DNA of 8,516 nucleotides from an uncultured Ruminococcus sp. (GTDB lineage: Bacteria > Bacillota > Clostridia > Oscillospirales > Acutalibacteraceae), in the NCBI GenBank assembly GCA_946414115.1, contig CAMKNF010000083.1:1-8516 (forward strand), in the 5' to 3' direction. The notes beneath the pieces were generated by a model. It made no database searches, was not told the origin of the DNA, and saw only the letters and a program-made list of their open reading frames with translations. Shown here piece after piece: positions 5,395 to 8,516 of this stretch (position 1 is its first letter; the number at the start of each line of letters is the position of its first letter). The translations under genes and the position numbers were made by a program.

Positions 5395-5431
5395 GCTGAC
5401 GGAAAATTTTACGTTTTCCGCCAGCTTTTTT
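5395..5431 (+). terminator. Intrinsic terminator after the two-TM protein gene
   Basis: GCTGACGGAAAA (5395-5406) pairs with TTTTCCGCCAGC (5414-5425) with one mismatch, around a 7-base loop, followed by six T (5426-5431). It closes the plus-strand unit that begins at 4008. The convergent small gene ends at 5439, but the minus-strand side of the stem has no T-tract, so it is a poor terminator in that direction. Confidence 0.9.
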
Positions 5432-5438
5432 GCCTTTC

Positions 5439-5621
5439 TTACTTAAACATATACTGTGCAGTGTCCATAATCGACTCCATTGTTCTCATTGCCTTATTGG
5501 CTTTCTTTTTCAGCTTGGGGTTGTTGTCAACTGCGTTCTTGCCGATTATGCCTACCGCCATTCCTGCCGCAAGTCCGATTGCCGCTCCCTTAACCACATT
5601 CATCATTGAGTTTGAACTCAC
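5439..5621 (-). CDS. Small glycine-zipper membrane-associated protein, function unknown
   Basis: This 60-residue protein begins with a GTG codon at 5621, chosen because GGAGG (5634-5630) lies eight bases upstream; an earlier in-frame GTG at 5630 overlaps that site. Residues 9-27 form a hydrophobic stretch with regularly spaced glycines (GAAIGLAAGMAVGIIG), a glycine-zipper pattern that packs helices in membranes, followed by a basic segment KLKKKANK and an amphipathic C-terminus. Short proteins with a glycine-rich N-terminal helix and a Lys-rich middle are common and uncharacterised in Clostridia, with a loose resemblance to the YtxH style. It is divergent from trmL and convergent with the two-TM gene. 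Confidence 0.72.
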   Translation of the reverse strand: MSSNSMMNVVKGAAIGLAAGMAVGIIGKNAVDNNPKLKKKANKAMRTMESIMDTAQYMFK

Positions 5622-5644
5622 AAAACACACCTCCGTTTTTTATA

Positions 5645-5662
5645 TGCAAGTTTATGCTTGCA
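5645..5662. repeat. Inverted repeat between divergent genes
   Basis: TGCAAG (5645-5650) and CTTGCA (5657-5662) form a perfect 6-base inverted repeat with a 6-base spacer. It lies between the small minus-strand gene and trmL and overlaps the proposed -35 of trmL. It may be an operator or may be chance in AT-rich DNA. Confidence 0.35.
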
Positions 5663-5686
5663 ATATTATTGTTTACGTTTTAAAAT
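5658..5686 (+). promoter_or_regulatory. Possible trmL promoter
   Basis: TTGCAA (5658-5663) and TAAAAT (5681-5686) are 17 bases apart. The -35 matches consensus at four of six positions and the -10 at five. The start would fall near 5693, about 35 bases before the trmL TTG. Confidence 0.45.
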
Positions 5687-5726
5687 ATATTAAAACAGAT
5701 TTTTAAAGAAACAGGAGTGATAACTT

Positions 5727-6245
5727 TTGGCAAAACTCAATCTTGTGCTGGTAGAGCCTGAAATTCCGCAGAATACGGGCAACATTGCTCGCACCTGTGC
5801 CGCAACGGGCGCAACGCTTCACCTTGTCAGACCTATGGGATTTACCGTTGACGACAAAAAGCTGAAACGTGCAGGACTTGACTACTGGCATCTTCTGGAC
5901 ATTACATATTATGACAGCATTGACGATTTTTTTGAAAAAACAAAGGGCGGAAATTACTTTTTCTTTTCAACAAAGGGCACTCACCGACACAGCGACGTTG
6001 AATATCCCGACAACTGCTATCTGCTTTTCGGCAAGGAAACAAAGGGACTGCCCGAGGAATTGTTATTACAGCACCCCGACAGTACGCTGCGTATTCCGAT
6101 GATTGACGAGGCAAGAAGTCTTAATCTTTCAAATTCCGTTGCGATAGCGGCTTATGAGGTTTTAAGGCAGTGGGATTATCCCGAACTTTTAAACAAAGGT
6201 GAGCTTCACAATCACAAATGGTCGGAAATTAACAATTGCACTTAA
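5727..6245 (+). CDS. trmL: tRNA (cytidine/uridine-34)-2'-O-methyltransferase TrmL
   Basis: This 172-residue SPOUT-class methyltransferase (TrmL/YibK) uses S-adenosylmethionine to methylate the 2'-hydroxyl of the wobble nucleotide 34 in tRNA-Leu isoacceptors, acting as a cytosolic dimer. Family motifs are all present: PEIPQNTGNIAR (11-22), LKRAGLDYW (46-54), FGKETKGLP (101-109) and RSLNLSNSVAIAAYE (130-144). The last two build the knotted cofactor site. The length is ordinary for the family. The start is an uncommon TTG at 5727, supported by AGGAG (5713-5717) nine bases upstream and by the N-terminus aligning with the family; no in-frame ATG exists nearby. The DUF4177 gene follows after 41 bases and may be co-transcribed. 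Confidence 0.94.
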   Translation: MAKLNLVLVEPEIPQNTGNIARTCAATGATLHLVRPMGFTVDDKKLKRAGLDYWHLLDITYYDSIDDFFEKTKGGNYFFFSTKGTHRHSDVEYPDNCYLLFGKETKGLPEELLLQHPDSTLRIPMIDEARSLNLSNSVAIAAYEVLRQWDYPELLNKGELHNHKWSEINNCT

Positions 6246-6286
6246 CAATTATTAAATTAAAATATTTTAATAAAGGAGCTACATTT

Positions 6287-6481
6287 ATGAAAAAATACGA
6301 ATATGTCACACTCAACACCAAAACAGGATTTTTCAGCACAAAATCTAAAAAACACCGTGAAATTATTGACCAATATGCCGCAAGAGGCTATAGCTATGTC
6401 GGCTGGTTTCCGAGCAGTACAAGCAATATGTTAAGCGGAGTTACGGAAGAAGTCGATTTGATTTTCGAGCTTGATATTTAA
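6287..6481 (+). CDS. DUF4177 domain small protein
   Basis: This 64-residue protein matches the DUF4177 pattern as I know it: an opening strand KKYEYVTLN, a central HREIIDQYAARGYSYVGWFP and a closing strand VDLIFEL. The arrangement suggests a small alpha/beta fold in the cytoplasm. The biochemical role of the family is unknown. The ATG at 6287 is fixed by AGGAG (6274-6278) eight bases upstream; an in-frame ATG at 6236 would overlap the end of trmL and lacks such a site. It lies between trmL and pgk on the same strand, and pgk has its own promoters, so it probably belongs to the trmL transcript. No terminator is visible after it. Confidence 0.85.
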   Translation: MKKYEYVTLNTKTGFFSTKSKKHREIIDQYAARGYSYVGWFPSSTSNMLSGVTEEVDLIFELDI

Positions 6482-6554
6482 AATTGTCTTTCAATAATCT
6501 TTCAAGAACAAAATATGCAGTAATTTCCAATCAAAACTTTTTTTATCTTTTCTA

Positions 6555-6583
6555 TTGATAAAATGCGTATTTTGATATATAAT
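6555..6583 (+). promoter_or_regulatory. pgk promoter P1
   Basis: TTGATA (6555-6560) and consensus TATAAT (6578-6583) with a 17-base spacer, a near-perfect sigma-A promoter. Predicted start near 6590, giving a leader of about 58 bases before pgk. Confidence 0.85.
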
Positions 6584-6587
6584 ATTC

Positions 6588-6617
6588 TTGACTGTGAAAA
6601 TACTAAATTTTTACAAT
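6588..6617 (+). promoter_or_regulatory. pgk promoter P2
   Basis: TTGACT (6588-6593) and TACAAT (6612-6617) with an 18-base spacer, each hexamer one base from consensus. It would start near 6624, only about 24 bases before pgk. Together with P1 this suggests tandem promoters, as expected for a highly expressed glycolytic gene. Confidence 0.55.
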
Positions 6618-6647
6618 ATTCTTCTAAAACGAAAGGAATGTATTTCA

Positions 6648-7856
6648 ATGAAACTCAACAAAGTTACCGTTGATGACCTCAATGTAAAAGGCAAAAAGGT
6701 TCTTGTACGCTGTGACTTCAACGTACCTCTCAAGGATGGCGTTATCACAAACGACAACAGAATCACAGCCGCTCTTCCCACAATTAAAAAGCTTATCGCT
6801 GACGGCGGTAAGGTTATTCTTTGCTCACACCTCGGCAAACCCAAGAACGGTCCCGAAGAGAAATTCTCTCTCGCTCCCGTTGCCGTAAGACTTTCCGAGC
6901 TTCTCGGCAAGGAAGTTGTTTTTGCTAACGATGACGAGGTTGTAGGCGAAAACGCAAAGAAGGCTGTTGCCGAAATGAACGACGGCGACGTTGTACTTCT
7001 TCAGAATACACGTTTCAGAAAAGAAGAAACTAAGAATCTTGAGCCGTTCTCAAGTGAGCTTGCTTCTCTTGCAGACGTATTTGTAATGGACGCTTTCGGC
7101 TCTGCTCACCGTGCTCACTGCTCAACAGCAGGCGTTACTGACCACATCAAAGACACAGCTGTTGGTTACCTTATGCAGAAAGAAATCGACTACCTCGGCA
7201 ATGCAGTTGAAAACCCCGTTCGTCCGTTCGTTGCTATCCTCGGCGGCGCAAAGGTTGCTGACAAGCTCAACGTAATTTCTAACCTCCTCGAGAAGTGCGA
7301 TACACTCATCATCGGCGGCGGTATGGCTTACACATTCTTAAAGGCTCAGGGCAAGGAAGTAGGTCTTTCACTCGTTGACGATTCAAAGATTGACTACTGC
7401 AAGGAAATGATGGAAAAGGCTGAAAAGCTCGGCAAGAAGCTCCTTCTCCCCATCGACACTACAATCGCCGCAGGCTTCCCCGATCCTATTGACGGACCTA
7501 TCGACGTTCAGGTTGTTGACGCTGACAGCATTCCTGCTGATATGGAAGGTCTTGACATCGGCGTTAAAACTCAGGAACTCTTTGCAGAGGCTGTTAAGAG
7601 TGCAAAGACAGTTGTATGGAACGGTCCTATGGGTGTATTTGAGAACCCAACACTTGCAAAGGGTACAATCGCTGTAGCAAAGGCTCTTGCTGATACTGAC
7701 GCTACAACAATCATCGGCGGCGGCGACAGTGCAGCTGCTGTTATTCAGCTCGGCTTTGCTGACAAGATGAGCCACATCTCAACAGGCGGTGGCGCATCTC
7801 TTGAATACCTCGAGGGCAAGACTCTTCCCGGTATTGCAGTAATCGCTGACAAATAA
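6648..7856 (+). CDS. pgk: Phosphoglycerate kinase
   Basis: This 402-residue enzyme transfers phosphate from 1,3-bisphosphoglycerate to ADP, giving 3-phosphoglycerate and ATP in glycolysis. It is a cytosolic two-lobed monomer of ordinary length. N-lobe substrate residues are visible: RCDFNVP (21-27), Arg38, HLGKP (61-65), Arg122 and the AHRAH segment (153-157). The C-lobe nucleotide site shows GGAKVADK (199-206), WNGPMGVFE (324-332), GGGDSAAA (357-364) and STGGGAS (378-384). The ATG at 6648 is chosen over an upstream TTG at 6588 because GAAAGGA (6631-6637) lies ten bases before it and the N-terminus then matches the family. Codon use is GC-richer and more biased than in the unknown genes at 4008-5384, which fits high expression. 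Tandem promoters precede it and tpiA follows after 70 bases. The usual partner gap is not upstream. Confidence 0.98.
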   Translation: MKLNKVTVDDLNVKGKKVLVRCDFNVPLKDGVITNDNRITAALPTIKKLIADGGKVILCSHLGKPKNGPEEKFSLAPVAVRLSELLGKEVVFANDDEVVGENAKKAVAEMNDGDVVLLQNTRFRKEETKNLEPFSSELASLADVFVMDAFGSAHRAHCSTAGVTDHIKDTAVGYLMQKEIDYLGNAVENPVRPFVAILGGAKVADKLNVISNLLEKCDTLIIGGGMAYTFLKAQGKEVGLSLVDDSKIDYCKEMMEKAEKLGKKLLLPIDTTIAAGFPDPIDGPIDVQVVDADSIPADMEGLDIGVKTQELFAEAVKSAKTVVWNGPMGVFENPTLAKGTIAVAKALADTDATTIIGGGDSAAAVIQLGFADKMSHISTGGGASLEYLEGKTLPGIAVIADK

Positions 7857-7873
7857 TTAAACCGATTTAAAAT

Positions 7874-7897
7874 TATGGGCGGGACCTCTCGCCCATA
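7874..7897 (+). other. Intercistronic hairpin between pgk and tpiA
   Basis: TATGGGCG (7874-7881) pairs perfectly with CGCCCATA (7890-7897) around an 8-base loop. No T-tract follows (TAATCTATATTAT), so it is not a standard terminator. It might stabilise the pgk message, be a processing site, or reduce read-through into tpiA. Confidence 0.6.
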
Positions 7898-7926
7898 TAA
7901 TCTATATTATGAAAGGTTGAATAGAA

Positions 7927-8483
7927 ATGGATAAGACAAAGAGAAAGGCAATTATTGCCGGCAACTGGAAAATGAACAAAACTCCTAATGAAGCTAAAGA
8001 GCTTCTCACAGCAATTATTCCTGCTGTTAAGGACGCTGACTGCGAAGTTATCGCTTGCGTTCCCTACGTTGATTTAAGCGTTGCTCTTGAGGTTACAAAG
8101 GGCACAAACGTAAAAATCGGTGCAGAAAACTGTCACTGGGCAGAAAGCGGTGCTTTCACAGGCGAAATCTCAACAGGTATGCTCAAGGAAATGGGCGTTG
8201 AATACGTAGTTCTCGGTCACAGTGAAAGAAGACAGTACTTCGGCGAAACAGACGAAACCGTAAACAAGAGAACAAAGGCTGCTCTTGCCGCAGGCTTAAA
8301 GCCTATCGTTTGCGTTGGCGAACTTCTCTGGGAGCGTGAGTGCGACATTACAGAAGAAGTTATTGCAAGACAGATTAAACTTGACCTCTTTGATGTTTCC
8401 GCAGAGGACGTTAAGAAAACAGTTATCGCTTACGAGCCTGTTTGGGCTATCGGCACAGGTAAAACTGCTACAGCAGAGCAGGC
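7927..8483 (+). CDS. tpiA: Triosephosphate isomerase, 3' end missing
   Basis: This enzyme interconverts dihydroxyacetone phosphate and glyceraldehyde 3-phosphate in glycolysis, as a cytosolic TIM-barrel dimer. The first 185-186 residues are present. The catalytic set is complete: GNWKMN with Lys15, LGHSERR with His98, and YEPVWAIGTGK with Glu170 at the start of the mobile loop. The family is usually near 250 residues, so roughly the last quarter is lost, including the final phosphate-binding segment. The loss is artificial: the frame runs straight into sequencing adapter at 8484, which would add the false peptide DRKSTRLNSS. GAAAGG (7911-7916) lies ten bases before the ATG. It most likely shares a transcript with pgk. 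Confidence 0.96.
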
Positions 8484-8516
8484 AGATCGGAAGAGCACAC
8501 GTCTGAACTCCAGTCA
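8484..8516 (+). other. Illumina TruSeq adapter sequence (contamination)
   Basis: The last 33 bases begin AGATCGGAAGAGC and continue as the Illumina TruSeq read-1 adapter to the end of the window. This is library sequence, not genomic DNA. In the tpiA frame it translates as the well-known contaminant peptide DRKSTRLNSS. The first base could also be genomic, since the adapter's leading A may coincide with it. Confidence 0.98.

Noticed and set aside
6482..6647. Riboswitch or T-box leader before pgk
   Set aside because: The stretch is short and AT-rich, with no conserved core or stable stem; it is explained by two promoters, a short leader and a minor TCTTTCAA direct repeat at 6487-6505.
7383..7775. 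130-codon open frame on the minus strand opposite pgk
   Set aside because: Antisense shadow of a highly conserved glycolytic gene, Cys- and Leu-rich with no family resemblance and no promoter or ribosome binding site.
8315..8506. 63-codon plus-strand frame ending in the adapter
   Set aside because: It is an out-of-frame shadow of tpiA that continues into adapter sequence (RQIGRAHV is an adapter translation).
1..8516. CRISPR arrays, tRNA or rRNA genes, insertion sequences
   Set aside because: I looked for regularly spaced repeats, tRNA cloverleaf features, rRNA-like blocks and transposase motifs and saw none.

Overview
The window looks like chromosomal DNA of a low-to-moderate-GC, Gram-positive-type anaerobe of the class Clostridia, probably a gut Oscillospiraceae/Ruminococcus-like organism. 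The grounds are strong Shine-Dalgarno sites on almost every gene, consensus sigma-A promoters, a CsoR/CopA copper module, a BspA-type leucine-rich-repeat lipoprotein, a DUF4177 protein and a pgk-tpiA cluster. The taxonomic call is inference from protein style; no 16S or other marker is present. The last 33 bases are not biological: they match the Illumina TruSeq adapter and truncate tpiA, so this is an untrimmed draft or metagenomic contig end.

Layout. (1) Bases 1-340 hold no normal gene. They contain GC-rich palindromes resembling an intergenic repeat, then a possible promoter that leads to an 11-codon ORF (356-391) with a strong ribosome binding site and a hairpin/T-tract terminator. (2) On the minus strand is a copper-efflux operon, csoR (3269-2967) then copA (2957-456), driven by a consensus promoter that overlaps two CsoR-type palindromes. 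CopA ends in an extra CopZ-like metal-binding domain that carries its own ribosome binding site and ATG, so the locus may also make a free copper chaperone. (3) Upstream on the minus strand are a 60-residue single-pass membrane protein with its own promoter and terminator, and a 60-residue ribbon-helix-helix protein. (4) Divergent from the latter, a strong promoter with repeated TTGCA motifs drives two AT-rich genes: an LRR lipoprotein (4008-4496) and an unrecognised two-TM protein (4581-5384), followed by a terminator. (5) A small glycine-zipper protein on the minus strand is divergent from trmL (tRNA 2'-O-methyltransferase, TTG start) and a DUF4177 protein on the plus strand. (6) Tandem promoters precede pgk, followed by a hairpin and a truncated tpiA.

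How the parts work together. CsoR should repress csoR-copA until Cu(I) loads its Cys-His-Cys site; CopA then exports Cu(I), with N- and C-terminal MxCxxC domains delivering or sensing the metal. pgk and tpiA are the lower and middle steps of glycolysis and are probably co-transcribed. The RHH/lipoprotein/two-TM group has no assigned function. It is the least explained part of the window and could be a small envelope-associated cassette under local control.
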